In this document: positions 15,665 through 25,108 of the stretch, piece by piece
Numbering within the stretch: the stretch's first letter is position 1
Layout of the letters: each line of letters starts with the position of its first letter
Assembly: GCF_001274775.1 (NCBI RefSeq)
Contig: NZ_LGUE01000004.1
Span: 108,163-172,162, forward strand
DNA from: Rossellomorea marisflavi
GTDB taxonomy: Bacteria; Bacillota; Bacilli; Bacillales; Bacillaceae_B
Direction: 5' to 3'
Length of the DNA stretch: 64,000 nucleotides
Translations under genes and position numbers: made by a program
The notes under the pieces: generated by a model
Databases searched by the model: none
Told to the model about the DNA's origin: nothing
The model's input: the letters and a program-made list of their open reading frames with translations, nothing else

Positions 15665-18600
15665 TTATTCTTTACCTTCGTGCGGAGGGCACGGGCATTT
15701 GACAACGACCAGGAATGGGCCTTTTTTCAACTGTTCATCCCCTACTTCTGCCGTTGCCGTTATCGTGATGATATCCACCTTTCCTTTTGCAGGCACGATC
15801 CGGGCAGTATAGGTGCCATCCGCCTTCGTGACTGCTGGATTCGGAAGGATATATTCCTCTCCATGCGACGATACGACTTTAAAATGGACAGCTACGCCTT
15901 CAACCGGGCGATGGTCACACAAGACCTCACCGGTGATCTCTTCCCCTTCACAACCAACGAACAACGGGGTGCAAAGAGTCAAACGGGGATGTTTGCACCG
16001 CTCACAACCCACAACGGTTTTACAGGTTTTCGAGATGGTCCGCGACCCGATTTCAACACTCGCTGTGTAGGTGGTGAGTTCGTAAGGTCTTTCACCGGGT
16101 ACGATGGCAGACGTTCTGAAATACCCTTCCTGATTCGTAAACACAACTGCTGGTTCAAAGTCGAGAAGCGGACTGGTCAATGTTACCTTCACTCCTGCAA
16201 GCGGCTCACCCTTACAGAGGAATCTTCCCTTTATTTCGGCACGACAGCGGATTTTCTTTACACATTCCAGTTCCAATTCGGGGTCTTCACATTGACAATC
16301 CACCTTGATCTGTTGGGATTCCGAAGACACCATTTCTCTTGAAACAATGGCTTCTGCCCTGATGGTGATGACCTCTGTGACCCCGACACCTGCACGGATG
16401 CTTGCCGTGTATTCGCCCATTTCATTCGTAAACGCCGGATTCGGATCCACGGTGACGGCTCCCGGGGTATCCGAGGTAACGACAAAGGTAATGGCCGCAT
16501 CCCTTACCGGTACCCCATCACAGGTGAGACGGCCTGAAATCCGCTCTGCAGGACATCCGATGTATTTTGGCGTATTCAAGGTAAGCTTCGGATTGCGACA
16601 CTTCAAGCAAATCACTTTCAGCTTGATGGTTTCGGTAATGGTCTTGCCAGCCACTGTCACCCTTGCCGTGATGACCGTCTCTGTGAGCGGTGTATTGGAT
16701 GGGACGGTCACTTCCGAAGTGAATGATCCCATTTCATCCGTCAGCACCGGATTGGGATCAAAGTCAAGGATCGGACTGGAAAGCATCACTTCGACACCGG
16801 CAAGGGGCAGTCCCTCGCATGTCACCTTCCCTCTGATTTCACCTTCACAGTTGATTTTATATGGCTCTTCAAGAATGATCTCTGGATGTTTGCACACACA
16901 TTTCACTTTGATCTTCTCATTCTCGGAAACTACCACTTTTCCGTCGACAACGGATGAAGCCTGGATCATCACCACTTCCTCCACACCGAGCGTAGTGGTC
17001 AAGACAGCCGTGAACCTTCCGTCTTCGTCCGTGGTGACAGGGTTCGGCGATACTGCAATCGCCCCTGCCGGTGAGGTGGTGAACGTGACGAGATTCCCCT
17101 TGAGCGGAACTCCGTCGCATGTTAACCTGCCCGTTACCTTTCCGCCGTCACATCCGATGAACTTCGGTGCTTTCAGGGTCAACAGTGGATTCCGGCACTT
17201 CTTACAGAATACTTTGACCGTGATGGTCTCAGTGGCTCCCCCTCCTGTAGTGGTAAGGGTCGTTTCCTGAAGATCTGTACCGAATGGGACGATTGCCGTC
17301 GTACTGAACCTGCCATTTTCATCCGTGACGACTGGATTAGGTTCGAATTGAAGGAGTGGACTCGAGAATGTGACCTCGACCCCGACGAGCGGGAAGCCTT
17401 CACACGTCAAGCGACCCGTAATTGGGGATTCACAATTGATCTTCCCGGGGTCATCGATGGTGATGACCGGATTCTTGCACTCGCAATCGACTTTGATCGT
17501 TTTGACTTCTGAGGAAATCAGCACCCCTGCAATCACGGTCCTCGCCTCGATGGTGAACGTACCCACTGTCCCAAGCTCCGGTACGATTCTTGCAGTATAG
17601 GACCCATCCTCCCCGGTGATGGCGGGATTGGGAACAATCGCGACCCCCTCTTGCGGCGTTACGACGAAGGCTATACTTGCCCCCGGGAACGGAATACCGC
17701 CGCAGGTCAGCTTACCGGTAAGCTCCGCTCCTTCACAGCCTATGACCTTTTTCGGAGTGTTGAGGGTAAGCTCAGGATTACGGCAGAAGAGGCATCCTGC
17801 CGTAACAATACGGCTGGTGGAGACCTCGATGCCGCTCACCACCGCTGAAGCCGTTATTTCTGCTTCCTGGAATGGGGTCCCGCTTGTAACGGTCACTGTG
17901 GAAGTGAAAACACCATTCGCATCGGTGATGGGAGTGTCCGGTTCAAACTGTAGGAAAGACGGTCCCGAGAGTGATACAGGGACATTGGATAGTGGAACCC
18001 CGTCACAAAGCAGCGTACCTGAAATGATTCCTTCACAGTTGATCGTGGATACCTTTTTAATGAAAATGACCGGATTGACGCACTTCACACAGCGCACGGT
18101 GAGTTGACGTGCCTCGGATACCACTTCGATTCCGCCGATCCTCGTTGATGCCACGATCGTGATTGTTTCATTGATTCCAATGAACGGAACGACGGTTGCT
18201 GTATAAGTGCCGTCATTTTGGGTGATGGCAGGGTTCGGGTTTATGACGACCCGCTTTGACTGGGATGTGATGGTGAAGGTGATGGGTGCTCTTGCAATGG
18301 CGCTGCCATCACAGATGAGTCGCCCGCTGAGCGGTGCCCCCTCGCAGCCGACGGGTCCTTCAATCGGATTCAAGGTCAGGGTCGGATTCGTACATACGAT
18401 GCAGTCAACCGTCACGATGATGCTGTCGGTTACACGCTGACCTCCTACATCTGCACCTGCCGTCACCACGACTCCTGACGTAATCGGCGTACCACGCGGA
18501 ACCGATACGGTCGTGGAGAAACGCCCTGATGCATCCGTGATCGGGGTAGCATTGGCAAAGTTCACTATCCCGGGATTAGCAGATAGTTGGACGACTACAC

Positions 18601-18793
18601 CCGCTACAGGTTGAAAGTCACAGAACACCCTTCCGCTGATGACCCCGTCACAGCTAATGGAGCCGATACGATCAAGCTGAATGATCGGTTCTTTGCACTC
18701 GTTTCCCGGATTCGGAAATAACCCTTCGCAGCTCTTTGGAGGCGGGATGATCTTGCAGGATAACCCTGAGGTTTCTCTCCCTTTTTTCAACAT
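15665..18793 (-). CDS. Cysteine-rich protein of ten tandem Ig-like repeats
   Basis: The 1042-aa protein has a 32-residue leader (with CKIIPPPKSCEGLFPNPGNEC) and ten repeats of about 95-103 residues. These alternate between two types, giving five A-B pairs. Each repeat has four conserved cysteines: at the start (C-x-N/H-P), in an I-x-C-E/D-G turn, in a G-R-L-T-C-D-G strand, and at the end (V-x-C). The fold looks like invasin/Ig-like beta sandwiches (NPxxTDExGxFT). There is no signal peptide, TM segment, LPXTG or S-layer domain. High cysteine, no export signal and a sigma-K-like upstream sequence suggest a spore-surface component, but that is inference. A cytosolic or non-classically secreted adhesin is the alternative. 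Confidence 0.75.
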   Translation of the reverse strand: MLKKGRETSGLSCKIIPPPKSCEGLFPNPGNECKEPIIQLDRIGSISCDGVISGRVFCDFQPVAGVVVQLSANPGIVNFANATPITDASGRFSTTVSVPRGTPITSGVVVTAGADVGGQRVTDSIIVTVDCIVCTNPTLTLNPIEGPVGCEGAPLSGRLICDGSAIARAPITFTITSQSKRVVINPNPAITQNDGTYTATVVPFIGINETITIVASTRIGGIEVVSEARQLTVRCVKCVNPVIFIKKVSTINCEGIISGTLLCDGVPLSNVPVSLSGPSFLQFEPDTPITDANGVFTSTVTVTSGTPFQEAEITASAVVSGIEVSTSRIVTAGCLFCRNPELTLNTPKKVIGCEGAELTGKLTCGGIPFPGASIAFVVTPQEGVAIVPNPAITGEDGSYTARIVPELGTVGTFTIEARTVIAGVLISSEVKTIKVDCECKNPVITIDDPGKINCESPITGRLTCEGFPLVGVEVTFSSPLLQFEPNPVVTDENGRFSTTAIVPFGTDLQETTLTTTGGGATETITVKVFCKKCRNPLLTLKAPKFIGCDGGKVTGRLTCDGVPLKGNLVTFTTSPAGAIAVSPNPVTTDEDGRFTAVLTTTLGVEEVVMIQASSVVDGKVVVSENEKIKVKCVCKHPEIILEEPYKINCEGEIRGKVTCEGLPLAGVEVMLSSPILDFDPNPVLTDEMGSFTSEVTVPSNTPLTETVITARVTVAGKTITETIKLKVICLKCRNPKLTLNTPKYIGCPAERISGRLTCDGVPVRDAAITFVVTSDTPGAVTVDPNPAFTNEMGEYTASIRAGVGVTEVITIRAEAIVSREMVSSESQQIKVDCQCEDPELELECVKKIRCRAEIKGRFLCKGEPLAGVKVTLTSPLLDFEPAVVFTNQEGYFRTSAIVPGERPYELTTYTASVEIGSRTISKTCKTVVGCERCKHPRLTLCTPLFVGCEGEEITGEVLCDHRPVEGVAVHFKVVSSHGEEYILPNPAVTKADGTYTARIVPAKGKVDIITITATAEVGDEQLKKGPFLVVVKCPCPPHEGKE

Positions 18794-18824
18794 CTCAATC
18801 AGTCCTTTTCAATACACTTTCATG

Positions 18825-18851
18825 CATCATATGCAAAAACCAGTAGGCTGT
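18825..18851 (-). promoter_or_regulatory. Possible sigma-K-type promoter of the Ig-repeat gene
   Basis: On the minus strand AACA is followed by 16 nt (counted from its AC) and CATATGATG. This approximates the mother-cell pattern AC-N16-CATANNNTA, with the last base differing. It lies about 35 nt before the start codon. Confidence 0.3.
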
Positions 18852-18933
18852 TCTCCCAAGTTCATGACATCTGCCCGCCCTCACAGCTCATACTGAAGGG
18901 ACATAGGATACATCAAAAAGCGGTGTATCAAGC

Positions 18934-19557
18934 ATGAGCAGAAACGTTTTTGTTCTTTTCTTCCTTACCCTGTTGGCCACTGTCGGCTTTCTTCAGAGAG
19001 ACACCATCGGTTTGATCCTCTCAGGGGATGAATCCTCCCTTTCTTCCTTGAAGGAGTCTAACGGATTCAGCCTTTACGGACTTACTCTGCTCGTCATGAT
19101 TATCCAGAACTCGTTTACCGTCATCCCTCTTATTCTCGTCATTTCAATAAATGTAACGATTTTCGGTTTCTGGCAAGGATTCCTATGGAGCTGGATTTCG
19201 AGTATCATCGGAGCCGGGATCGTCTTTCTTTCCGTCAGACAGCTCTTCCTTCAGAGCCTTTCTTCCCGAATCGCTCCTTCCCCCCACCTGAAGGAACGTG
19301 GATTCACGTATGTATTCCAAGGACGGATTATCCCTATGATTCCCACGAGCCTCGTCAATATCGTGGCTGGTGTCAGCGGAATTTCATTCCGGCATTTGAT
19401 CACCGGGACCATCACAGGCAACTTTCTCTACTTTTTCTGTCTATCACTGATCCCCTTAGGAGTCCTTTCCATGTCCTGGATCGAGATCGGCGTCGTCACT
19501 CTTGTTCTTATCACGATCATGATTTTCTATTACACAAAGGTCCGCGGCAGACGATGA
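18934..19557 (+). CDS. TVP38/TMEM64 (VTT/DedA-like) membrane protein
   Basis: A 207-aa protein with about six hydrophobic helices. It contains the VTT-domain signature in the form VFQGRIIPMIPTSLVNIVAGVSGISFRHL, with re-entrant-type proline/glycine motifs. DedA/VTT proteins move lipids or lipid carriers across the membrane; the specific substrate here is unknown. There is no strong ribosome site before ATG 18934. It is divergent from the Ig-repeat gene with a 140-nt spacer, which need not mean a functional link. Confidence 0.8.
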   Translation: MSRNVFVLFFLTLLATVGFLQRDTIGLILSGDESSLSSLKESNGFSLYGLTLLVMIIQNSFTVIPLILVISINVTIFGFWQGFLWSWISSIIGAGIVFLSVRQLFLQSLSSRIAPSPHLKERGFTYVFQGRIIPMIPTSLVNIVAGVSGISFRHLITGTITGNFLYFFCLSLIPLGVLSMSWIEIGVVTLVLITIMIFYYTKVRGRR

Positions 19558-19597
19558 ATGGCTGCCTTTCATCAAAAAGGACAAGCCCATTTTCACT

Positions 19598-19646
19598 TTG
19601 TTATACATATAGTAGAACAAATCTGTTATAATAAACATATAACAAA
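19598..19646 (+). promoter_or_regulatory. GntR-gene promoter with inverted-repeat operator
   Basis: TTTGTTATAC (19598-19607) and ATATAACAAA (19637-19646) form an inverted repeat (9 of 10) around a TATAAT-like -10 at 19627-19632. This is probably the autoregulatory site of the following GntR gene. Confidence 0.55.
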
Positions 19647-19660
19647 CAGGAGGTGATCTT

Positions 19661-20038
19661 TTGCTGATCCAAATTGAACCACATTCTCCCATTCCGATCT
19701 ATGCCCAAGTACGGAATGGAATTGTCGAGGGCATCGTGCGGGGTGAGTTGAAGCCTGGGGATGTACTGCCATCGGTCCGGTCCTTTGCCGCTGACCTGGG
19801 CGTCAACATGCACACGGTCAATAAAAGCTACCATGAATTAGAGGACAAAGGGATCATTCAGATCGTACCCAAGTCCGGTGCCGTCATCCTTTCGCCCGAC
19901 GAACCGACAAAGGAACGGATCGACATGATCGCCTCCTCCATCCGGCCGCTCCTTGCCGAAGCACTGGCAGTCGGAATGACGGAAGAACAGCTGCAGGATA
20001 TGATCAGATCCATTCAATCAAGTATCAAGGGGGAATAA
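19661..20038 (+). CDS. GntR-family regulator (YtrA/YhcF-type, short)
   Basis: A 125-aa protein with a TTG start, preceded by AGGAGGTGATC. The winged helix PIYAQVRNGIVEGIVRGELKPGDVLPSVRSFAADLGVNMHTVNKSYHELEDKGII is classic GntR. The C-terminus is a short helical tail rather than a large effector domain, as in the YtrA subfamily that controls adjacent transporters or membrane proteins. The next gene begins 3 nt after its stop, so the two are one operon, and the palindrome upstream probably mediates self-repression. Confidence 0.9.
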   Translation: MLIQIEPHSPIPIYAQVRNGIVEGIVRGELKPGDVLPSVRSFAADLGVNMHTVNKSYHELEDKGIIQIVPKSGAVILSPDEPTKERIDMIASSIRPLLAEALAVGMTEEQLQDMIRSIQSSIKGE

Positions 20039-20041
20039 ACC

Positions 20042-21145
20042 ATGCAATCCATTTTATTGATCGGTATGATCGGCATCATACTCCTTATACAAGTGATGCT
20101 GCCATTCATCGTGAAACGCACCGTTGTATTCGGGGTCACGATTCCCGTAGAGCACATACGAGACGCTCACTTGCTCCGCTTCAAAAAAATCTATGCGGCG
20201 GTCACCGCCATGCTTTCTGTAGCCGGCATTGTCCTGTTCTTTATGATAACCGGCACAGGCGACCTTCCTGAGGAGCGGCTCATTGCTTCAGGAATCCTGC
20301 TTCCATTCATCATCATCTTCATCTCCATGTCCCTCTATGCCTACTTCCACATGCGTGTGGTCCGGTACAAACGTGAAAGCCAATGGTTCAAAGGACGAAG
20401 ACAGGTACGCGTGTCGGAGCTTACCTCCAGGTCCAAGGATGAAATGCTCCCATGGTACCTCTTCCTGTTTCCGGTTGTAATAGGTGCCGTTCTCATTGTC
20501 TTTACCCTGATGAATTATCAGCTCTTTCCAGATCGACTGCCGACCCATTGGGGCCCTAATGGGGAGCCGGATGCCTTCACAGCCAAGACCAAGATAAGCG
20601 TCCTGACGCTGCCATTTGTTTCACTGCTCATGAGCGCCATGTTCCTCGCCATCCACGAACTGACGCGGAACTCAGGAATCAAACTGAGCGCCGGCAACAT
20701 TCCCGCATCCAAACTCCGACAGTTCAGGCTGAGGAAATACTCCAGCTGGTTCTTGTTCTTCATTTCCATGGCAACGACCATGCTATACTGTTTTCTCCAC
20801 ATTAAAATGGCTTACGAAGATCTATTAAGCGGATCCCTCATGCTCTTTGCACCGCTTGCCTTCTCTGTGCTTGTCTTCCTGGGAGCTGTCGTGATGGCCG
20901 TGAAGGTAGGAAAAGCTGATTCTGACCTGGACCGCACAACGATCATCGATGAGGGAGGGGACACCGTCAATGAAGACGATGATTCCCACTGGATCGGCGG
21001 CATTTTTTACTTCAACCGTGAGGATCCTTCCTTCTTGGTGGAAAAACGATTCGGTGTCGGCTGGACGATAAACTTCGCCAGACCTACCGGCTACCTTCTC
21101 ATCCTTGCACCGGTTGTCGCCATTTTGTTGCTTACCCTGCTATAG
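20042..21145 (+). CDS. DUF1648/DUF5808 membrane protein
   Basis: A 367-aa protein with about eight hydrophobic segments. The middle DUF1648 section has LPTHWGPNGEPDAFTAKT, and the C-terminal DUF5808 section has WIGGIFYFNREDPSFLVEKRFGVGWTINF. Proteins of this type in Bacillus (SdpI-like relatives) confer immunity or act in envelope stress; no function is proven for this branch. It is co-transcribed with the GntR gene. The 3-nt spacing makes them a regulator/target pair. Confidence 0.8.
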   Translation: MQSILLIGMIGIILLIQVMLPFIVKRTVVFGVTIPVEHIRDAHLLRFKKIYAAVTAMLSVAGIVLFFMITGTGDLPEERLIASGILLPFIIIFISMSLYAYFHMRVVRYKRESQWFKGRRQVRVSELTSRSKDEMLPWYLFLFPVVIGAVLIVFTLMNYQLFPDRLPTHWGPNGEPDAFTAKTKISVLTLPFVSLLMSAMFLAIHELTRNSGIKLSAGNIPASKLRQFRLRKYSSWFLFFISMATTMLYCFLHIKMAYEDLLSGSLMLFAPLAFSVLVFLGAVVMAVKVGKADSDLDRTTIIDEGGDTVNEDDDSHWIGGIFYFNREDPSFLVEKRFGVGWTINFARPTGYLLILAPVVAILLLTLL

Positions 21146-21246
21146 AATTAGAGATACGGTTTCAAGCACCCAAAAAGCCCTGTCCGCTTTGTGTTCTGTA
21201 CGATTCTTTTCTAGAGCGCACAGAATTACCCGATGTAGTACCACCC

Positions 21247-21292
21247 AAAATAAAGGAAAACTCGCCGCGTAATGGCGAGTTTTCCTTTATTC
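21247..21292. terminator. Bidirectional terminator
   Basis: AATAAAGGAAAACTCGCC / GGCGAGTTTTCCTTTATT with a 7-nt loop, between convergent genes. Confidence 0.85.
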
Positions 21293-22060
21293 CTATTTTC
21301 CAGTCATATCTTTTCTTAAAAAGTCCTCAAATGTAACGCTCCCCACATTCTGCGTTGGATTCGTGTTTTTACCCTCCAATAAAGATTTGTACAGTTTTCC
21401 TGGGAAGGATACATTGTATATCCTACTTGGTTCGTTACTCATCCCTATTTTCAAATCGGCCATTTCTCTTAGTTTCATGACTTTCGGACCTGCAAAATCG
21501 CCCGTTCTCCCTTGGGGTCCTTTTTCCGTTAAATCAATTAAATGATTGGCAAATTCACCTACATCCACAGTCTGGAACTTGATGTTCCCAGGAATAAAAT
21601 AACCCTTTAAAAAAGGCTTCGACAAAAACAAAGAATCTACAAAACTATGGAACTGAGTTGCACGAACGATTGTATAAGGAATATTACTTTGTTTCAGCAC
21701 TTCTTCTGCTTCATGTTTATGCTTGTAATAGTGATATGGTATATCTTCGATCCCAACAATCGATGGATAGATGAAATGTTTTATGTGTGTGAGTTTACTC
21801 AAAAAGTTCGTGAAACCCGATACTTCAATTTCCTTGGTTTTCTTCATTGGGCTGGTTGCTGTGTGAATGACCACATCTATATCTCTTGCGGCCACTTCTA
21901 ATCCTTCACCTGTCAGCATATCACTATAAACCCAGTCAAAACGATCACCATATTCAGGTTTTCGTCTTGAAGTCATGAGGACACTACACTCACGCTCTTT
22001 AAGTTGATTAAGTACCGCCGAACCTAGGCGCCCTGATGAACCAGTCACTAATATCCTCAA
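21293..22060 (-). CDS. Atypical SDR / NmrA-like NAD(P)-binding protein
   Basis: A 255-aa Rossmann protein starting at TTG 22060 with GGAGGG upstream. MRILVTGSSGRLGSAVLNQL is the TGxxGxxG cofactor loop, and SPMKKT and FIYPSIVGIEDIPYHYYKHKHEAEEVL follow the NmrA/SDR-a pattern with a Y-x3-K. Family members are reductases or redox-sensing regulators. A TATAAT -10 with an adjacent 14-bp palindrome upstream suggests repressor control. The region is somewhat AT-richer than its neighbours. Confidence 0.8.
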   Translation of the reverse strand: MRILVTGSSGRLGSAVLNQLKERECSVLMTSRRKPEYGDRFDWVYSDMLTGEGLEVAARDIDVVIHTATSPMKKTKEIEVSGFTNFLSKLTHIKHFIYPSIVGIEDIPYHYYKHKHEAEEVLKQSNIPYTIVRATQFHSFVDSLFLSKPFLKGYFIPGNIKFQTVDVGEFANHLIDLTEKGPQGRTGDFAGPKVMKLREMADLKIGMSNEPSRIYNVSFPGKLYKSLLEGKNTNPTQNVGSVTFEDFLRKDMTGK

Positions 22061-22161
22061 AAGCAGCCCTCCCCAATGAAAGAAAAACCAAACCGATCAG
22101 CTCCATTGGTTATAAAAGAAAGCAGGCAGCCGGCTGGATCATAACGTTATATTTCAGTCGC

Positions 22162-22175
22162 ACCATACGTATGGT
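22162..22175. promoter_or_regulatory. Perfect palindrome next to the -10 of the NmrA-like gene
   Basis: ACCATACGTATGGT is a perfect 14-bp palindrome located 5 nt downstream of a TATAAT box (minus strand, 22181-22186). This position suits a repressor operator. Confidence 0.4.
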
Positions 22176-22238
22176 CCATTATATAATGCCATGTCTGCTT
22201 GTATGCCAAAAAGGAGATATGAAGACTATTTAAACAAG

Positions 22239-22272
22239 AAAAAAGACGTGTACTACTTCACACGTCTTTTCA
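22239..22272 (-). terminator. Terminator of ald
   Basis: AAAAGACGTGTGAAG ... CACGTCTTTTTTC on the minus strand forms a stem of AAAAGACGTG/CACGTCTTTT. It lies about 70 nt after the ald stop. Confidence 0.65.
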
Positions 22273-22343
22273 AGTGGTGCTTCTCAGGAGAGCACCCTGC
22301 CTGGAACCCTTCAGACTCCGGACAAGGCCCTTCTACATATTTA

Positions 22344-23468
22344 TCACACTACGGTTGTAAGGATGGCGTCGTGGGCTGTAACGTATTTGTACCCAAGATC
22401 TCTGGCCACGGCTTCGTATGTGATGAAACCGTTCGCCACATTGACGCCTTTCGCAAGGGCCATATTATCCTGGATCGCTTTCGCCACTCCTTTGGTGGCA
22501 ATCTGGAGAGCGTATGGAACGGTCACGTTCGTCAAAGCAATCGTGGAGGTACGCGGAACGGCACCCGGCATATTCGCTACGGCATAATGGACCACTCCGT
22601 GTTTTTCATACGTAGGATCATCATGCGTGGAGATATGATCGCATGTTTCGATGATTCCGCCCTGATCGATGGCTACATCCACAAGGACAGATCCCGGTTG
22701 CATGGACTTGACCATATCTTCCGTCACAAGCTTTGGTGCTTTGGCTCCAGGGATCAAGACGGCACCGATGACAAGATCGGAATCCTTTACTGCATCTTCA
22801 ATGTTCAAGCGGTTCGACATCAACGTTTGAATATCATTGCCGAAGATATCGTCGAGCTGGCGCAGGCGCTCGGCGCTCAGATCGATCAAGGTCACATCCG
22901 CTCCAAGGCCGACAGCCATCTTCGCTGCGTTCGTCCCGACGACTCCGCCTCCGATGATGGTCACCTTGCCACGTTTCACACCCGGTACTCCGCTGAGCAG
23001 GATTCCTTTTCCGCCCTTCGGTTTCTCGAGGAATTGTGCACCGATCTGTGTAGCCATGCGTCCTGCTACCTCACTCATTGGAGTCAGAAGAGGCAGGGTA
23101 CGGTTGACCTCCACCGTTTCATAGGCAATCGCCGTCACTTCCTTTTCAACCAGTGCCTGGGCAAGTTCCGGTTCTGCTGCAAGGTGCAGGTAAGTGAACA
23201 AGATCAGTCCTTTGTGGAAATACACATATTCAGACGGAAGTGGTTCTTTCACTTTCATGACCATGGCTTTATTCCACACATCAGCTGCCGAGGCTTCGAT
23301 TTTCGCTCCCGCTTCTTGATAGGACTCGTCAGTGAAACCGCTTCCAATTCCAGCTCCAGATTCGATATATACGGAATGACCTGCCTTCACCAGGTTCAGG
23401 ACACCCGCTGGTGTGATGGCTACACGGTTCTCGTTGTTTTTGATTTCTTTAGGAATTCCAATCTGCAT
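22344..23468 (-). CDS. ald: Alanine dehydrogenase
   Basis: A full-length 374-aa NAD-dependent L-alanine dehydrogenase. The N-terminus [23 protein letters not shown] is diagnostic, [11 protein letters not shown] carries the substrate-binding lysine region, and [20 protein letters not shown] is the NAD loop. It converts alanine to pyruvate and ammonium. It lies downstream of the adeR regulator and near an alanine symporter. A long open frame antisense to it is a shadow. Confidence 0.95.
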   Translation of the reverse strand: MQIGIPKEIKNNENRVAITPAGVLNLVKAGHSVYIESGAGIGSGFTDESYQEAGAKIEASAADVWNKAMVMKVKEPLPSEYVYFHKGLILFTYLHLAAEPELAQALVEKEVTAIAYETVEVNRTLPLLTPMSEVAGRMATQIGAQFLEKPKGGKGILLSGVPGVKRGKVTIIGGGVVGTNAAKMAVGLGADVTLIDLSAERLRQLDDIFGNDIQTLMSNRLNIEDAVKDSDLVIGAVLIPGAKAPKLVTEDMVKSMQPGSVLVDVAIDQGGIIETCDHISTHDDPTYEKHGVVHYAVANMPGAVPRTSTIALTNVTVPYALQIATKGVAKAIQDNMALAKGVNVANGFITYEAVARDLGYKYVTAHDAILTTVV

Positions 23469-23560
23469 CGCTACATCTCTCCTATAATCATTGTTTGGTT
23501 AATTCTGATTATATGGATTCTTCACAGTAATTGCATCGTGGAAAATAGAGAAAAAAAGAA

Positions 23561-23590
23561 GACGGGTTTGGAGAATTCCACAAACCCGTC
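23561..23590 (-). terminator. Terminator of adeR
   Basis: GACGGGTTTG / CAAACCCGTC with a T run on the minus strand overlapping the adeR 3' end. Confidence 0.7.
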
Positions 23591-24827
23591 ATTTTTTCAT
23601 CTGTTCGATTTTAAGATCCAAGTATAAGGTCATTTTCTGATTCGGGTCCTTCAGATCCATCTCGGTGATCTCCCCGATCCTCTTCAGGCGGTAATTCAGT
23701 GTATTGGCATGAACATGAAGGGCCTTTGAAGCCTCGTTGACGTTGCAGTCGTATCTCAGGTACATATCAATCGTCTCAAGAAGCTGGGAATGGTGCTTCC
23801 GGTCGTACTCCATCAATTTCTCCAGGTGATAATTCTGATAGCCGTCACGGACGCGCTTTTCATACAGCTCATCGATGAACTGGAAGATCCCAAGCTCCTG
23901 ATACGTGTAGATCCCGCTTGCCTCATATTTAAATCGATCCTTGATCGACAGCACATACAGTGCTTCTTTATAGCTGTCACGGATGCTTACAGGTGAGCGG
24001 TAGAGGGTACCGGCTGCTCCTTTCAGCTCAGGGACTCCGAGTCTGCTGCTGATCTCTTCAACGAAGTCACGGACAAAATCCTTGATCTGCCTTGCCGGCC
24101 CTTCATCATGGAACGGCCTTACGAGAAGGATCAGCTGATTTTCATCAGTCGTGCTTGTGATAAGTTTAATATAAGAAGAGGCCTGGATATAGTAGTTTAC
24201 GTGACGCTCAAGGGATTGCTGTATTTCCTCTGGGAACTCAAAAACCACAATGCCCGTGGACCCGTTCATGGAAAGATGATACTTATCAGAGAGGGAATCA
24301 ATCTTGCCTCGATCTTTCAAATGCCCGGTCAACAGCTGCCAGAAGAAGTCTTTATGCCCCTCTTCCCCCGCCTTTTTCCGTATTTTCAACGATAACATCT
24401 GATTCTTGACGACCTTCCCCGCTTTACGGAAGAAATCCAATTCTTCGTCTGTGATATCCCACGTCACCTGGCCCCATATGAAGCCGAGGATCTCATCGTT
24501 CTTCCATACTGATATCGCTACGCGCTTCCCGAGACCGACTTCTGCGATGGCAGGGATGATGACAGGCTCGTCACTGTCGAATAGCTTCGGGATGACTCCG
24601 TTTTTCCAGAGGCTTTTGATGACATTATCGGGAACCTTCCTGCGCATGATCGTTGCCATGCGGGCAGGATCCACGTCATCATCATGGGTGCTGTATGCAA
24701 GGATGCGGTGATTGGCATCTTCTATCGTAATCGGGCATCCGATTGTCTCACTGATGGCATCAGCCAGTTCTTCTAACGATTGGAATGGTCCCTTGAAAGG
24801 GTCGAGTTGCTCTGAGGATTTGTCCAT
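23589..24827 (-). CDS. adeR: PucR-family regulator of alanine dehydrogenase (AdeR-like)
   Basis: A 412-aa protein: a central GGDEF-like/PucR region and the C-terminal PucR helix-turn-helix, with LLETIDMYLRYDCNVNEASKALHVHANTLNYRLKRIGEI. In B. subtilis AdeR activates ald in response to alanine, and here it sits directly upstream of ald in the same direction. The start is ATG 24827 with GGAG 9 nt upstream; the frame also allows GTG 24836. The assignment rests on context and domain order. Confidence 0.87.
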   Translation of the reverse strand: MDKSSEQLDPFKGPFQSLEELADAISETIGCPITIEDANHRILAYSTHDDDVDPARMATIMRRKVPDNVIKSLWKNGVIPKLFDSDEPVIIPAIAEVGLGKRVAISVWKNDEILGFIWGQVTWDITDEELDFFRKAGKVVKNQMLSLKIRKKAGEEGHKDFFWQLLTGHLKDRGKIDSLSDKYHLSMNGSTGIVVFEFPEEIQQSLERHVNYYIQASSYIKLITSTTDENQLILLVRPFHDEGPARQIKDFVRDFVEEISSRLGVPELKGAAGTLYRSPVSIRDSYKEALYVLSIKDRFKYEASGIYTYQELGIFQFIDELYEKRVRDGYQNYHLEKLMEYDRKHHSQLLETIDMYLRYDCNVNEASKALHVHANTLNYRLKRIGEITEMDLKDPNQKMTLYLDLKIEQMKK

Positions 24828-24975
24828 TCGTACCACTCCTTTTGCGTTCGATTCATTGATCCGTTTTTAATCATAGTAGATGTACGGTTTCCGAAGCAAT
24901 GGTTTCCCGACATTTCGGATATGTTTTTCAAAATGGACCACCCGTACATTTCCATCCCTACAAACATCATCCACC

Positions 24976-24997
24976 CATTTGTGGAAACACACAAATG
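24976..24997. promoter_or_regulatory. Inverted repeat between adeR and the alanine symporter
   Basis: CATTTGTG (24976-24983) and CACAAATG (24990-24997) are perfect arms around GAAACA in the divergent promoter region. It is a candidate AdeR or other regulator site. Confidence 0.4.
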
Positions 24998-25010
24998 TAA
25001 ACGCTTCAAC
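24995..25010 (+). promoter_or_regulatory. Candidate cre (CcpA) site
   Basis: ATGTAAACGCTTCAAC fits the cre consensus WTGNAANCGNWNNCW with one mismatch. It lies about 100 nt before the symporter gene, so carbon catabolite control is plausible. Confidence 0.4.
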
Positions 25011-25108
25011 TTTCATTTTTCGACAAAACGCTATCCACATTCTTGATGATACTATATATAATAAGAGTTGGAAACTCACATATTCACAGACAGCTAGAGG
25101 AGGATTCG

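Noticed and set aside
16305-17270. 321-aa ORF antisense to the Ig-repeat gene
   Set aside because: It is a shadow of the repetitive coding strand; Ser/Thr/Val-rich translation reflects the repeat codons.
22191-23627. 478-aa ORF antisense to ald
   Set aside because: It exactly mirrors a well-conserved enzyme gene; the encoded sequence is His/Arg/Cys-rich without domain features.
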